From Kitasatospora indigofera (lineage in GTDB: Bacteria > Actinomycetota > Actinomycetes > Streptomycetales > Streptomycetaceae): DNA of 64,000 nucleotides. The DNA lies in assembly GCF_014655955.1 (NCBI RefSeq), contig NZ_BNBO01000005.1, forward strand, positions 1 through 64,000. The letters run 5' to 3'. Below the pieces are notes generated by a model. That model saw only the letters and a list, made by a program, of their open reading frames with translations, was not told the DNA's origin and did not search any database. This document shows, in pieces, positions 8,135-17,231 of the stretch. The translations under genes were made by a program, and so were the position numbers. Each line of letters starts with the position of its first letter. Position 1 is the first letter of the stretch.

Positions 8135-8585
8135 TGCTCCTGCTTTCGTGCTCGTTCACATGCGTTCGGGGCGTACGTGCGGGTCCGGCTCCCCGCGGGC
8201 CGGTCCGGGTGCTTGTCGGGCGGGCGGCTCGACGGGCGTACCGCTGGTCGGGGTGCTGCTGGTCGGGTGGTGCGTCGCGGGCGTGCGGCTCGTCGGGCGT
8301 GGTGCGTCTCAGGCGTGCATATCAGGCGGAGGTGTCAGGCATGCGTACGGCGGTGTACGCGCGCCTGGCGTGCACGCCGGGCGCGCGCCTGCCGTCGCTG
8401 CCCCGGGGCACCGGCCCGGCCGGTCCCGGTACCCGGCCCGACGGCCGGGCCGGGGCCGAAAGCCCAGCGTACGGGGGTGCGGGCGGCCGGGGCTGCGGCC
8501 GCCCGGCCCGCGGACGGACTGCCAGGCCCGCGCCGGGGCCGCCCGGAGCGCCGTCCGGTGCGCCGAGCGCCCCCGGGTGCGCGGG
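8135..8585. promoter_or_regulatory. 451-bp gap upstream of the PRTase-TRSP operon with 13-bp phased repeats
   Basis: No convincing gene is present. TCAGGC occurs at 8309, 8322 and 8335, exactly 13 bp apart, within a stretch rich in GTCGGG and GTGCTGCT motifs. The array lies about 175-200 bp upstream of the PRTase start and could be a regulator binding site. The rest is GC-rich low-complexity sequence. Confidence 0.4.
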
Positions 8586-9818
8586 TCAGAGACAGGCGGC
8601 CAGCAGTTCGGCGAAGCTGACGTCCTCCCGGGCCACGCCGAACACCTCGGCGCGCAGCAGCACGCGCTCCGCCCAGGCCCGGTGCGGCTTCGCCTCGTTC
8701 ATCTTGTTGGTGTACGCCGAGCGCAGCACCCCGCCGCCGCCGCGCTCCTGGTCGAGGATGTCGCGGGCGTCCGAGAACTCCTCGTGGGTCACCACCGAGA
8801 GGGCGTGCACGGCCGGGACGTGGCTGGGGTGGATGCAGGTCTTGCCGAGCAGTCCGTTGGCGCGGTCGAGTTCGATCTCGCGGATCAGCCCGTCCAGGTC
8901 GTGCTCGATGATCCGCTGGCGGACGGCCTCGCCGGGAGGGTCGGTGGCGGCGAACGGGGTGCGGCGCAGCTGGGGCTTGAACATCCGCTCCTGGACGGGG
9001 AAGTACTCCCAGACCGGCCCGGTGACGGTGAAGCCGCTGCCGTCCGCGCGGCCGAGCACGTTGACCACGTCGCCGATGACGGCGGCGACCAGGGCGACGT
9101 CGTAGGCGGTCAGGTCGGGCGAGCGGCGCAGGCCGTACGCGGAGCAGAGGTCGGTGACGCCGAGACGGACGGCGAGGATCCGGTCGCGGTGCTTGGAGAG
9201 CAGCCGGGAGATGCCGAACAGCTGCTCGCGGCGGGTCTCCAGGTGGGCGAGTTCGGGGGATTCGAGCACCGGCATGGCGAACAGCCGGTGGCCGCTGCTC
9301 TCCTCGGCGGCCGCGAGGGCCTCCAGGAAGTCGTTGCCGCTCTCCTCGGTGAACTTGGGCAGGACGAAGCCGGAGAGCAGGCCGACGGCGGGGCCGAGCC
9401 GGCGGGCGAGATCGGTGATCTGACCGGCGGCGCGCACCCTGATGAAGAGAAGGGGAAGGTCCTGTGTGCGAGACGTGTGCAATTCGCTGAGCCGGGCGAC
9501 CAGATTGGCCTCGGCGGCCGGCACCTCGTGGTCCGCTATCGCGTCCTCCAGGCAGAGCACCATGGAGACGACACCCCGCGCGGCCTGCTTGCGGACGTCC
9601 GCCCCCAGGGTCTCCCGGGTCGCCGGACAGTACAGGGTGGCACCCAGCGCGGTGGAGAGCACGCCCGCCTCGCTGTCCCGGTCGAAGCCCCCGGGCTGTT
9701 CGAGGAAGAGGCGTTCGCGTACGTCGTCGGCGAGGTGGCCGAAGTGGCGCAAGGTGCTCTCCTCAGGGGGGTGCGGCTCGCCGGGCGGCGGGGCTGGGGG
9801 TGGATCGGGCATGGTCAC
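8586..9818 (-). CDS. HpcH/HpaI aldolase/citrate-lyase-like C-C lyase of the Ter module
   Basis: A 410-residue TIM-barrel protein related to CitE. Landmarks are GATLYCPATRE (residues 59-69), MVLCLEDAIADHEV with the acidic metal/substrate residues, FVLPKFTEESG, MPVLESPELA, VRLGVTDLCSAYGLRR and GKTCIHPSHVPAVHAL, which matches the GK-x-CIHP block of CitE enzymes. The reaction is probably formation or cleavage of a C-C bond in a keto- or hydroxy-acid; the substrate is unknown. It lies upstream of, and in the same direction as, the PRTase operon but 450 bp away, so it may have its own promoter in the 370-bp divergent region shared with the terD-like gene. Confidence 0.88.
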   Translation of the reverse strand: MTMPDPPPAPPPGEPHPPEESTLRHFGHLADDVRERLFLEQPGGFDRDSEAGVLSTALGATLYCPATRETLGADVRKQAARGVVSMVLCLEDAIADHEVPAAEANLVARLSELHTSRTQDLPLLFIRVRAAGQITDLARRLGPAVGLLSGFVLPKFTEESGNDFLEALAAAEESSGHRLFAMPVLESPELAHLETRREQLFGISRLLSKHRDRILAVRLGVTDLCSAYGLRRSPDLTAYDVALVAAVIGDVVNVLGRADGSGFTVTGPVWEYFPVQERMFKPQLRRTPFAATDPPGEAVRQRIIEHDLDGLIREIELDRANGLLGKTCIHPSHVPAVHALSVVTHEEFSDARDILDQERGGGGVLRSAYTNKMNEAKPHRAWAERVLLRAEVFGVAREDVSFAELLAACL

Positions 9819-10188
9819 GGCGGTGGTGGCACTGGGGTGGGTCCTGCTCGGCGGTGGTGCGCCGACACGTCGACAACCGGTCGGCCGGGTGCCGTGGTTC
9901 CCGGTTCGGGGTCACGTCCGGCGGGCGGACGGTACGGGAGGGCGCCCGCGTGCCGCGCGCCGTTGCGCGTACGAGGGGCCGGCGGCCTTGCTGAGCTGCT
10001 GAAACCCCCCGGGGCCCCAGGCCGCCCATCGTACGGACCGTTGCGTCCCAATGCTCCGTCGAAACATCGAATTCTCGGAAGGTTACCGTCCACTTCACAA
10101 AGCGCAAGCAGTCGGCAAAGGCCTGCACGCTTCGGCCACCTTCGGCCACGTTGTCCGAATGGGTGGCGAAGGGGCAGGATGGTCCGCT
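9819..10188. promoter_or_regulatory. Divergent intergenic region between the CitE-like gene and the terD-like gene
   Basis: A 370-bp region with no convincing gene. It includes a relatively A/T-richer section at about 10036-10110 (AACATCGAATTCTCGG and nearby), unusual for this genome and a likely site for the two divergent promoters. I see no strong palindrome. Confidence 0.4.
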
Positions 10189-11218
10189 ATGACGCACGTG
10201 ATGGCAAAGGGCGCCAACGTCGCGCTGCCGGTGGCCGCGGTCCGCGCCGTGCTGCGCTGGAACGCCGTACCCGGATCGCCGGACGTGGACGCCTCGGCGC
10301 TGCTGCTCGGCGCCGACGGCCGGGTCCGGTCGGACGCGGACTTCGTCTTCTACAACCAGCCCCGGCACCCCTCCGGCCTGGTGCGCCACCTGCCCAAGCA
10401 CCGGACGGGCCAGGACGGCGAGGTCGCCGACACCATCGAGGTCGAGCTCGGCAAGCTGCCGGCGGACGTCGACCGGGTGGTGCTGGCCGGCTCCGCCGAG
10501 GGCGGCTCGTTCCGCGCGGTGGTCCGGCTGCGGGTGCTGCTGTTCGACGCCGCGGCGGGCGAGGGCGCCCCCGGCGCTGGCCGAGTTCGCGGTGACGGAC
10601 GCCGAGGAGGTGACCGCCCTGCTGGCCGCCGAGATCTACCGGCGGGACGGCGGCTGGAAGTTCCGCGCGGTCGGGCAGGGCTACGCCTCCGGCCTGATCG
10701 GGCTGGCCACCGACTTCGGCATCACCGTCGAGGACGAGCCGGAGACCACCGCGCCGGCCCCGCGGCAGCCCGCCGGCGACCCCGCCCGGGACCCGCGCAA
10801 CACGCCGCGCCCGGATCCCCGCTCGGAGCCCCGCTCCGAGCCCGGTACGTACACCCTGGCGCCCGCCACGCCCCCGGCGGTGCCCCCGCCGCCGGTCGCA
10901 CCGCCCACCGCACCGCCGGTGGCGCCGCCGGCCCCGCAGCAGCACCCGCAGCCCGCCTGGGGGTCGCACCAGCCGCAGCCCCAGCCGGGCTGGGGCGCGC
11001 CGCGGCCGGAGGCCGGCGGGTACCCGCCGGCCCCGCAGCAGCCCTACCCGCAACCCGGCTACGGCTACCCGCACCCGGGCGCCCAGCAGCCGGCCCAGCA
11101 GTCCGGCTACGGCTACCCGCAGGCCCCGGCGGCTCCCCCGCCGCCGGTCCCGCAGCAGCCCGCGCCGCAGGAGGCCTTCGCGCTGCCCCCGCAGGGCCCG
11201 CAGTTCCAGCCGCGCTGA
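10189..11218 (+). pseudogene. TerD-domain protein with Pro/Gln-rich tail, split by a +1 frameshift
   Basis: Translation from the ATG at 10189 ([15 protein letters not shown]) gives a TerD domain through [17 protein letters not shown] and then becomes nonsense. The continuation ([20 protein letters not shown], then [19 protein letters not shown]) is in the next frame. The shift falls at a run of five C at 10568-10572; removing one C joins the halves into a 342-residue protein. TerD proteins are Ca-binding beta-sandwich proteins linked to metal and oxidative stress. The distal third (from about 10740) is Pro/Gln/Gly-rich with repeated YGYPxPG-like units, a disordered tail absent from the two short terD paralogues. 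The cause may be a sequencing error in the homopolymer or a genuine mutation. Confidence 0.8.
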
Positions 11219-11294
11219 CCGGCCCGGCCGCCGGAGCCGGACGGCGGGGCCGCGCCGGGCGGCCGCCGTCCGGGCCCGGCGGCGGGCCCGGCGG

Positions 11295-12089
11295 TCACTC
11301 CGCCGTCCCCGAGGGCGTCTTGTAGCCGCGCTGCCACTGCATGCCGAAGCCGTACAGCCGGTCGATGTCCGACTGGAACCCGTTCACGTACCGGACCTCG
11401 CGGCGCACCGTCAGCTGCCCGTCCCCGGTGTTCTCGATCAGCACCACCGCGCAGGAGCGCGCGGCGGGCGCCCGCTCCTCAAGCTTGATCTCGATCCGCG
11501 GGCCGGTCTGCGGCACGATGGTCACCACCGCGTCGGTCTGGCCGAAGGCCGGGGTGCCGTCGTAGATGTACACGAAGATCAGCAGCCGCTTGAACTGGTC
11601 CTTCTTCTCCAGGTTGATGTACATCGTCTCGCCGGAGGGCGCTCCGTACACGTCGTCACCGCTGAGCTTGACGTACGGCGGCTTCTGCAGGTCCCCGAAG
11701 AGCTTGCCCAGCGGCTGCACCACACCCCGCTTGCCGTCGCTCAGTTCGTACATGCAGGCCAGGTCGAGGTCGACGTTGACGTCCGGCCGCTGGTACGAGT
11801 CGGGCTCCATCGGGCTGAGGATCCGCGGGCTGAACCAGCGCCGTAAGGTCTCGCCCGCCGAGGCTCCGGGAGCCGACGCCCGGGTCCTCCAGTGCAGGTT
11901 GACGTACAGGTTGCCGGTGGTGGCCGCGGCGCCGGTGAGGGCGTGCTGCGGCTTCGCCTTGGTGAGGGTCACCTTGTGCTGTCCACCGGGGTCGAGGGTG
12001 TTGCGCTCGCCCCTCAGGTACTCCCAAACCGAGGCCATCCAGTCCTCCCCCAGGTCCGCCAGTCGATCTGACGGTTCATGATCCGGCAT
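11295..12089 (-). CDS. TerA-like tellurium-resistance family protein
   Basis: A 264-residue protein with the TerD/TerA fold. It begins with a short helical segment, then [20 protein letters not shown] and [11 protein letters not shown], a long middle block [17 protein letters not shown] (the position of the acidic DLDxxA calcium-binding motif in TerD), [20 protein letters not shown], and a C-terminal [20 protein letters not shown]. TerA-like proteins are cytosolic members of the same stress system as TerD and TerC-type proteins. It is transcribed divergently from the DUF2637 gene and convergently with the frameshifted terD. An internal ATG 17 codons in is an alternative start. Confidence 0.8.
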   Translation of the reverse strand: MPDHEPSDRLADLGEDWMASVWEYLRGERNTLDPGGQHKVTLTKAKPQHALTGAAATTGNLYVNLHWRTRASAPGASAGETLRRWFSPRILSPMEPDSYQRPDVNVDLDLACMYELSDGKRGVVQPLGKLFGDLQKPPYVKLSGDDVYGAPSGETMYINLEKKDQFKRLLIFVYIYDGTPAFGQTDAVVTIVPQTGPRIEIKLEERAPAARSCAVVLIENTGDGQLTVRREVRYVNGFQSDIDRLYGFGMQWQRGYKTPSGTAE

Positions 12090-12382
12090 CCGTCGACCGG
12101 GCGGCCACCGTGCGTACCGACACCCCTACCCAAGTCGGCGCCCGAGGCACCGTCAAGCGCCCCCCGCGTGCCGGATGGCGAGCAGAAGACGGCTCCCGTA
12201 CGATGCCGCCCCCTGGGACGCGATATCGTCTAGCCGCACAGGTGTCCCGTCCGCATCACGGGGGCACCCCAGGTGCGCCCGCGGCCGGCAACGACGCACC
12301 GTCAGGCCCACCGTTCACCGCGGTACCTGATCTCCGTGCCGCACACAGACCATTCCTGCGGAAAGCCGAGGCCCGACCCGCA

Positions 12383-13534
12383 ATGAACCTCTCGTCCATA
12401 CAACTGGTGTGGGCCGTCGTCGGCGGCGCAGCACTGGTGTTCACCGCCGTCCTGGTGGCGACCCTCCGCTTCAGGAACAACAAGAGCGAGGACTCCGGCG
12501 ACTCCTGGGAGCGCACCGAGGAACGCCGTCGCCGCAAGGAGATGATCTACGGGATCGCCTCCTACGTCCTGCTGTTCTGCTGTGCCGGTGTCGCCGCCGC
12601 GCTGTCGTTCCACGGCCTGGTCGGCTTCGGCACGGAGAACCTGGGCCTCTCCGGCGGCTGGGAGTACCTCGTCCCGTTCGGCCTGGACGGCGCGGCGATG
12701 TTCTGCTCCGTGCTCGCCGTCCGTGAGGCCAGCCACGGCGACGCCGCGCTCGGCTCCCGCCTGCTGGTCTGGGTGTTCGCCGTGGCGTCCGCCTGGTTCA
12801 ACTGGGTGCACGCCCCGCGCGGCGGTGCCCACGACGGCGCCCCGCAGTTCTTCTCCGGCATGTCGATCTCGGCCGCGATCCTCTTCGACCGCGCGCTGAA
12901 GCAGACCCGCAAGGCCGCCCTGCGCGAGCAGGGCCTGGTGCCCCGCCCGCTGCCGCAGATCCGGATCGTCCGCTGGATCCGCGCCCCCCGCGAGACCTAC
13001 GCGGCCTGGTCGCTCATGCTGCTGGAGAACGTCCGCAGCCTGGACGAGGCCGTGGACGAGGTCCGCGAGGAGCGCCAGTCGAAGATGGACGCCAAGGTGC
13101 GCGCCCGCAGTGCCGACCGGCGCGAACGGGCCGAGCTGAAGGCCATCTCCCGCCAGGGCGGGATGCTCGGCCGGGCCCGCGGCGGCCGCCAGGTACCTGC
13201 CCTGACCGCTGCCGGGGACGGCCAGAGCGCTTCGGAGCCTGCGCTAGCCGGTGAACCGGACGCCCGCACCGGCAGCGCCTCCACGGCCCTGGAACCCACC
13301 CCCAGGAGCGCGCTGGAGCCGGGCCGGCGTCCGCGTGCGGCGGTCGAGTCCTCGTACTCGTCCTCGTACTCCTCCTCGTCGCCCTACGCCTCTTCCTCCT
13401 CCTCGTCGTCGCCCTACTCCTCCTCGTACTCGTCCCCCTCGGTGGACCTGACGGCGGACGACGACACCCTGTCGATGCCCAAGCTCGACTCGCTGGAGCG
13501 CAAGCTGCGCGCCATCGAGCAGCAGCTCGGCTGA
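12383..13534 (+). CDS. DUF2637 polytopic membrane protein with serine-rich tail
   Basis: About 383 residues. Residues 5-25 are the first membrane segment (IQLVWAVVGGAALVFTAVLV), followed by a charged loop (SWERTEERRRRKE) and at least three more hydrophobic segments, with GWEYLVPFGLDGAAMFCSVL and SAWFNWVHAPRGG as the DUF2637 hallmarks. A cytoplasmic helical region follows, then a disordered tail of Ser/Tyr repeats and a final amphipathic helix (LDSLERKLRAIEQQLG). The frame is open upstream to 12110, but the start at MNLSSIQ fits the family. Function is unknown; DUF2637 proteins include putative transfer-associated membrane proteins on actinomycete plasmids, while this one lies between Ter genes. 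Confidence 0.85.
   Translation: MNLSSIQLVWAVVGGAALVFTAVLVATLRFRNNKSEDSGDSWERTEERRRRKEMIYGIASYVLLFCCAGVAAALSFHGLVGFGTENLGLSGGWEYLVPFGLDGAAMFCSVLAVREASHGDAALGSRLLVWVFAVASAWFNWVHAPRGGAHDGAPQFFSGMSISAAILFDRALKQTRKAALREQGLVPRPLPQIRIVRWIRAPRETYAAWSLMLLENVRSLDEAVDEVREERQSKMDAKVRARSADRRERAELKAISRQGGMLGRARGGRQVPALTAAGDGQSASEPALAGEPDARTGSASTALEPTPRSALEPGRRPRAAVESSYSSSYSSSSPYASSSSSSSPYSSSYSSPSVDLTADDDTLSMPKLDSLERKLRAIEQQLG
13349..13440 (+). repeat. TCCTCG/TACTCG simple repeat encoding a Ser/Tyr tract
   Basis: Tandem short units of TCC, TCG and TAC codons encode about 30 residues of Ser with interspersed Tyr and Pro inside the DUF2637 gene. Such arrays expand and contract by slippage in whole codons, so tail length may vary between strains. 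Confidence 0.8.
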
Positions 13535-13542
13535 CGACCGGC

Positions 13543-13602
13543 GCAGCACGGCGAAACGGCCGCTCCCCGCACGTGCGGGGAGCGGCCGTTTCGCTGTGCT
13601 GC
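13543..13602. terminator. 28-bp hairpin, bidirectional terminator
   Basis: Arms 13543-13570 and 13575-13602 pair along 28 positions with one G-T wobble and an ACGT loop. It sits between the convergent DUF2637 and DUF475 genes, so it can end both transcripts. Confidence 0.85.
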
Positions 13603-13684
13603 TGCGGCCGGTCCGCGGTGGTGCCGCGGACCTTTCACTGCCGGACGCGGGCCGGGGGAACGACTCGACCGGCCGGGACCGGCC

Positions 13685-14791
13685 CTAGTGGGAGTTGCTG
13701 CCCACCAGTTCGGAGTCCCCGCTGCCGCCGGCCGCCGCCGCCCGGCGGTTGCGCAGGATCGACGACCCGAGGGCCAGCCCGATGAAGGCGACGCCGATCA
13801 GGCCGGTGACGATCTCCGGGATGTGGTACTCGATGCCGACCAGCAGGATGACCGCCAGCGCGCCGATCGCGTAGTGCGCGCCGTGCTCCAGGTAGACGTA
13901 GTCGTCCAGCGTGCCCTTGCGGACCAGGAAGACGGTCAGCGAGCGGATGTACATCGCGCCGATGCCGAGGCCCAAGGTGATCATGAAGATGTCCTGGGTG
14001 ATGGCGAACGCGCCGACCACGCCGTCGAAGGAGAACGAGGCGTCCAGCACCTCCAGGTACATGAAGAGGAAGAACGCGGCCTTGCCGCCCACCTGCACGA
14101 TGGACTTGCCGGTCTTCTCGGCCTCGGCCTCGGCCTCCTCTTCCTCCTCCAGGCCGGCCTCGAAGACGCTCGACAGGCCGTTGACCGCCAGGTAGGTGAC
14201 CAGGCCCATGATGCCCGCGAGCAGCACCGTCTCGGCGTTCTCGGCGGCGAAGAAGTTGGCCGCCAGGGCCAGCGTGACCAGGGCGATGACCGAGGAGAAG
14301 GCCTCCAGCTTGCCGACCTTCTCCAGCGGCTTCTCGATCCAGCTCAGCCAGTTGAAGTCCTTCTCCTCGAAGATGAAGTCGAGGAAGATCATCAGCAGGA
14401 AGATGCCGCCGAAGGCCGCGATGGCCGGGTTGGCGGCCTCCAGGTACTGGGCGTAGGTCGACCCGTTGTAGGTCTGGTCGGAGTGCAGCGCGAGGTCGAT
14501 CACGGTCGCCGGGTTGAGGTGCGCGGTGAGACCGACCACCAGCAGCGGGAAGATCAGGCGCATGCCGAAGACGGCGATCAGCACGCCGACGGTGAGGAAG
14601 ATCTTCTGCCAGTACGGGTTCATCCGCTTCAGCACCGTGGCGTTGACCACCGCGTTGTCGAACGACAGGGAGATCTCCAGGATGGAGAGGATCAGCACGA
14701 TGCCGAAGCCCTCGGCGCCCCAGAGCAGGCCGGCAGCGATCAGGCCGACGGCAGTGATCGCGAACGACCAGCCGAATGTGCGGAGGAACAC
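13685..14791 (-). CDS. DUF475 integral membrane protein of the TerC superfamily
   Basis: A 368-residue polytopic membrane protein with a GTG start. Two pseudo-symmetrical signatures carry the acidic residues thought to bind metal in TerC-like transporters: ILEISLSFDNAVVNA (residues 37-51, with Glu39 and Asp45) and YLEVLDASFSFDGVVGAF in the second half. Between them is an acidic cytoplasmic loop (EEEEEAEAEAE). TerC-family proteins act in metal (Mn, tellurite) homeostasis and are the membrane partners of TerD proteins. Two terD genes lie directly upstream in the same direction with 139 bp before this gene, suggesting a functional unit and possibly partial cotranscription. Confidence 0.88.
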   Translation of the reverse strand: MFLRTFGWSFAITAVGLIAAGLLWGAEGFGIVLILSILEISLSFDNAVVNATVLKRMNPYWQKIFLTVGVLIAVFGMRLIFPLLVVGLTAHLNPATVIDLALHSDQTYNGSTYAQYLEAANPAIAAFGGIFLLMIFLDFIFEEKDFNWLSWIEKPLEKVGKLEAFSSVIALVTLALAANFFAAENAETVLLAGIMGLVTYLAVNGLSSVFEAGLEEEEEAEAEAEKTGKSIVQVGGKAAFFLFMYLEVLDASFSFDGVVGAFAITQDIFMITLGLGIGAMYIRSLTVFLVRKGTLDDYVYLEHGAHYAIGALAVILLVGIEYHIPEIVTGLIGVAFIGLALGSSILRNRRAAAAGGSGDSELVGSNSH

Positions 14792-14930
14792 GGGATTTGG
14801 TTACCTTTCGGGTTTCAGGGCGCATGCCACGGGTGCGGCGTCGTCCTGAGACGCCCTGACCGGGACCGGATCCCGGTCAGGTCACCCCCGCGGTGCCCCT
14901 TGTTGCTCGTTCCGAGTGATGATGAGGCCT

Positions 14931-15506
14931 TTACTGTACGTTTACGCCAAAATCCAGAGCAATGCCGCGCAGGCCGGAGGCATAACCCTGGCCCACCGCG
15001 CGGAACTTCCACTCCCCCTGGTAGCGGTACAGCTCACCGAAAATCATGGCGGTCTCGTTGGACGCGTCCTCGGTCAGGTCGTAACGGGCGATCTCCTGCC
15101 CGTCCAGCACGTTCACCACGCGGATGTACGCGTTGCGGACCTGGCCGAAGTTCTCCATCCGGGCCTCGGCGTCGTAGATCGACACCGCGAAGACCACCTT
15201 GTCCACGTGGGCCGGCACCAGCTCCAGGTTGACCACGACGACCTCGTCGTCGCCCTCGCCGTCACCGGTGAGGTTGTCGCCCTGGTGCTCCACCGAACCC
15301 TCGGGGCTCTTCAGGTTGTTGTAGAACACGAAGTACTCGTCGCCGAGCACCCGCCCGGCCTGGCAGAGCAGTGCGCTGGCGTCGAGGTCGAACGGCGCAC
15401 CCGTGGTGGAGCGCGCGTCCCAGCCGAGCCCGATCTGCACCTGCGTCAGATTCGGCGCGGCCTTCGTCAGCGAGACGTTCCCGCCCTTGGCGAGCGTGAC
15501 ACTCAT
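14931..15506 (-). CDS. TerD family protein (short form, copy 1)
   Basis: A 191-residue TerD. The ATG at 15506 is preceded by GGGAGGAAGAACAGTC and gives the canonical start [18 protein letters not shown]; the longer open frame upstream is not needed. Motifs are the calcium-binding [37 protein letters not shown] with the second acidic cluster, and [20 protein letters not shown] near the end. TerD proteins form homotypic assemblies and support resistance to tellurite, oxidative or envelope stress and, in Streptomyces, affect differentiation. It lies between DUF475 and the second terD, all minus strand. Confidence 0.93.
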   Translation of the reverse strand: MSVTLAKGGNVSLTKAAPNLTQVQIGLGWDARSTTGAPFDLDASALLCQAGRVLGDEYFVFYNNLKSPEGSVEHQGDNLTGDGEGDDEVVVVNLELVPAHVDKVVFAVSIYDAEARMENFGQVRNAYIRVVNVLDGQEIARYDLTEDASNETAMIFGELYRYQGEWKFRAVGQGYASGLRGIALDFGVNVQ

Positions 15507-15750
15507 GACTGTTCTTCCTCCCACTCCCTGGCGGCTCCGGCCGGACGGCGGCACGACGAGGCGCATCCCAGATCTATGCCCTCGGACCCCCGAACGACCA
15601 CCGGCCGCCCACTGAACTTCCTGAACTAGCAGAACCTATCAGCGCCCGGCCCGGCGCCCGCCCGGAGCGGGCCGCCCCCGGACGGCGCGGGACGGCGCGG
15701 CACGCTCCGGGCGGGCACGGGACGATCCGGGCCGGCGCCGGGACAAGACA

Positions 15751-15786
15751 CCGCGGCCCCGCGTTCCGGGGAACGCGGGGCCGCGG
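15751..15786. terminator. 16-bp perfect hairpin after terD copy 2
   Basis: CCGCGGCCCCGCGTTC (15751-15766) pairs with GAACGCGGGGCCGCGG (15771-15786) around CGGG. It lies 17 nt past the stop of the terD at 15803-16378 and separates its transcript from the next terD. Confidence 0.85.
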
Positions 15787-15802
15787 CGGGAGGGCGGGCG
15801 GG

Positions 15803-16378
15803 TCAGACGTTCACACCGAAGTCCTGCGCGATGCCGCGCAGGCCCGAGGCGTAGCCCTGGCCGATGGCGCGGAACTTCCACTCGGCCCCGTTGCGGTACA
15901 GCTCGCCGAAGACCATCGCGGTCTCGGTCGAGGCGTCCTCGGAGAGGTCGTAGCGGGCCAGCTCCTTGTTGTCGGCCTGGTTCACGACGCGGATGAACGC
16001 GTTGCGGACCTGGCCGAAGTTCTGGGTCCGGTTCTCGGCGTCGTAGATCGACACCGGGAAGACGATCTTGGCGACGTTGGCCGGCACGGTGGCCAGGCTG
16101 ACCTTGATCTGCTCGTCGTCGCCCTCGCCCTCACCGGTGAGGTTGTCACCGGTGTGCTCGACGGAGCCGTCCGGGCTCTTCAGGTTGTTGAAGAAGACGA
16201 AGTTGCCGTCCCCGTCGACCCGGCCGCCCTCGTTGCAGAGCAGCGCGCTGGCGTCCAGGTCGAAGTCCGTGCCGGTGGTGGTGCGGACGTCCCAGCCAAG
16301 GCCGACGATCACGGCGGTCAGGCCGGGGGCCTCCTTGGTGAGGGAGACATTGCCGCCCTTGCTCAGGCTGACACCCAC
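15803..16378 (-). CDS. TerD family protein (short form, copy 2)
   Basis: A 191-residue TerD, the same length as copy 1. The start is the GTG at 16378 ([20 protein letters not shown]), with TTGGAGGACC just upstream; the longer open frame is not supported. Motifs are [36 protein letters not shown] and [20 protein letters not shown]. It shares most positions with copy 1, so the two are a tandem duplication, now separated by a terminator, meaning they can be expressed independently. Confidence 0.93.
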   Translation of the reverse strand: MGVSLSKGGNVSLTKEAPGLTAVIVGLGWDVRTTTGTDFDLDASALLCNEGGRVDGDGNFVFFNNLKSPDGSVEHTGDNLTGEGEGDDEQIKVSLATVPANVAKIVFPVSIYDAENRTQNFGQVRNAFIRVVNQADNKELARYDLSEDASTETAMVFGELYRNGAEWKFRAIGQGYASGLRGIAQDFGVNV

Positions 16379-16598
16379 TGGTCCTCCAAGATTCGGGAGG
16401 CACGTCGTGGTGCCCCCGCGGTGCGGTCCGAAGCGGCCGGCCTCGGCCGGTGCGCCTCTGACCTGCCAACGGCCCGATCGTAGTGCCGGGTTCCCGTCCT
16501 GCGCAGTGACCGGGCCCAACTCCTTCCGGATCGCCCTCCGGATCGCCCCGGTGACGCACCGCTGCGGGGGCCGGCTGGCCCCCGCCGGCCGCCGCGGC

Positions 16599-17057
16599 CT
16601 AGAGGGCGCCGAGGACCTTCAGGTACTCCTGCTCGTCGCGGGCGTCCGGCAGGCCGTTCACGACCGACCAGCGCACCGCACCGGCCTTGTCGATCACGAA
16701 GGTGCCGCGCACGGCGCAGCCCTTCTCCTCCTCGAAGACGCCGTAGGCGCGGGAGACCGCGCCGTGCGGCCAGAAGTCCGAGAGCAGCGGGTACTCCAGG
16801 CCCTCCTGGTCGCCGAAGACGCGCAGGGTGAACGGCGAGTCGCAGGAGACGGCCAGGACCTGCACGTCGTCGTTCTGCAGGCGCGGCAGCTCCTTCTGGA
16901 TCGCGCACACCTCGCCGGTGCACACGCCGGTGAAGGCGAACGGGTAGAAGACCAGGACGACGTTCTTCTCGCCCTGGAAGTCGGAGAGCCTGACCAGCTC
17001 GCCGTGCTGGTTCTTGAGCTCGAAATCCGGAGCCTGGGTGCCGACCTCGATGGCCAT
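16599..17057 (-). CDS. ahpE: AhpE-like peroxiredoxin
   Basis: A 152-residue thioredoxin-fold peroxidase. [17 protein letters not shown] carries the peroxidatic Cys46 with Thr43, and an extra Cys51 is five residues on; [10 protein letters not shown] (Cys82) follows and [12 protein letters not shown] closes the fold. It reduces H2O2 and organic or peroxynitrite-type peroxides via a cysteine sulfenate, resolved in related actinobacterial enzymes by mycothiol/mycoredoxin or thioredoxin. The ATG at 17057 gives the standard N-terminus [14 protein letters not shown]. Its position beside terD, DUF475 and DUF3052 is conserved in Streptomyces and suggests joint induction by oxidative stress. Confidence 0.92.
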   Translation of the reverse strand: MAIEVGTQAPDFELKNQHGELVRLSDFQGEKNVVLVFYPFAFTGVCTGEVCAIQKELPRLQNDDVQVLAVSCDSPFTLRVFGDQEGLEYPLLSDFWPHGAVSRAYGVFEEEKGCAVRGTFVIDKAGAVRWSVVNGLPDARDEQEYLKVLGAL

Positions 17058-17231
17058 GATGCGGACCTTTCTGAACGCGACGTGGCCGCTCTGCGGGCGC
17101 GGCCGAGCCACATCCTTGCATCCGTCCGGGGCAATTAGGCCGAACGGGTGAGCGAGCTCGGGCCCCGGCCCACCGCTTTCGCCCTCGGCGAACAACTCGC
17201 CCGGCGACACCTACAGGCCCGCGCCGGGAAC

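Noticed and set aside
6602..8620. A 672-codon plus-strand frame opposite the PRTase-TRSP gene
   Set aside because: Low-complexity Gly/Val/Gln/Asp composition is typical of antisense frames here, and the minus strand carries recognisable PRTase motifs.
12110..12382. N-terminal extension of the DUF2637 protein from 12110
   Set aside because: The extension overlaps the promoter region of the divergent terA-like gene, is low complexity, and family members start at the MNLS position.
13688..15232. A 514-codon frame antisense to DUF475 and terD
   Set aside because: No family features; the opposite strand has conserved TerC-type and TerD motifs with good ribosome sites.
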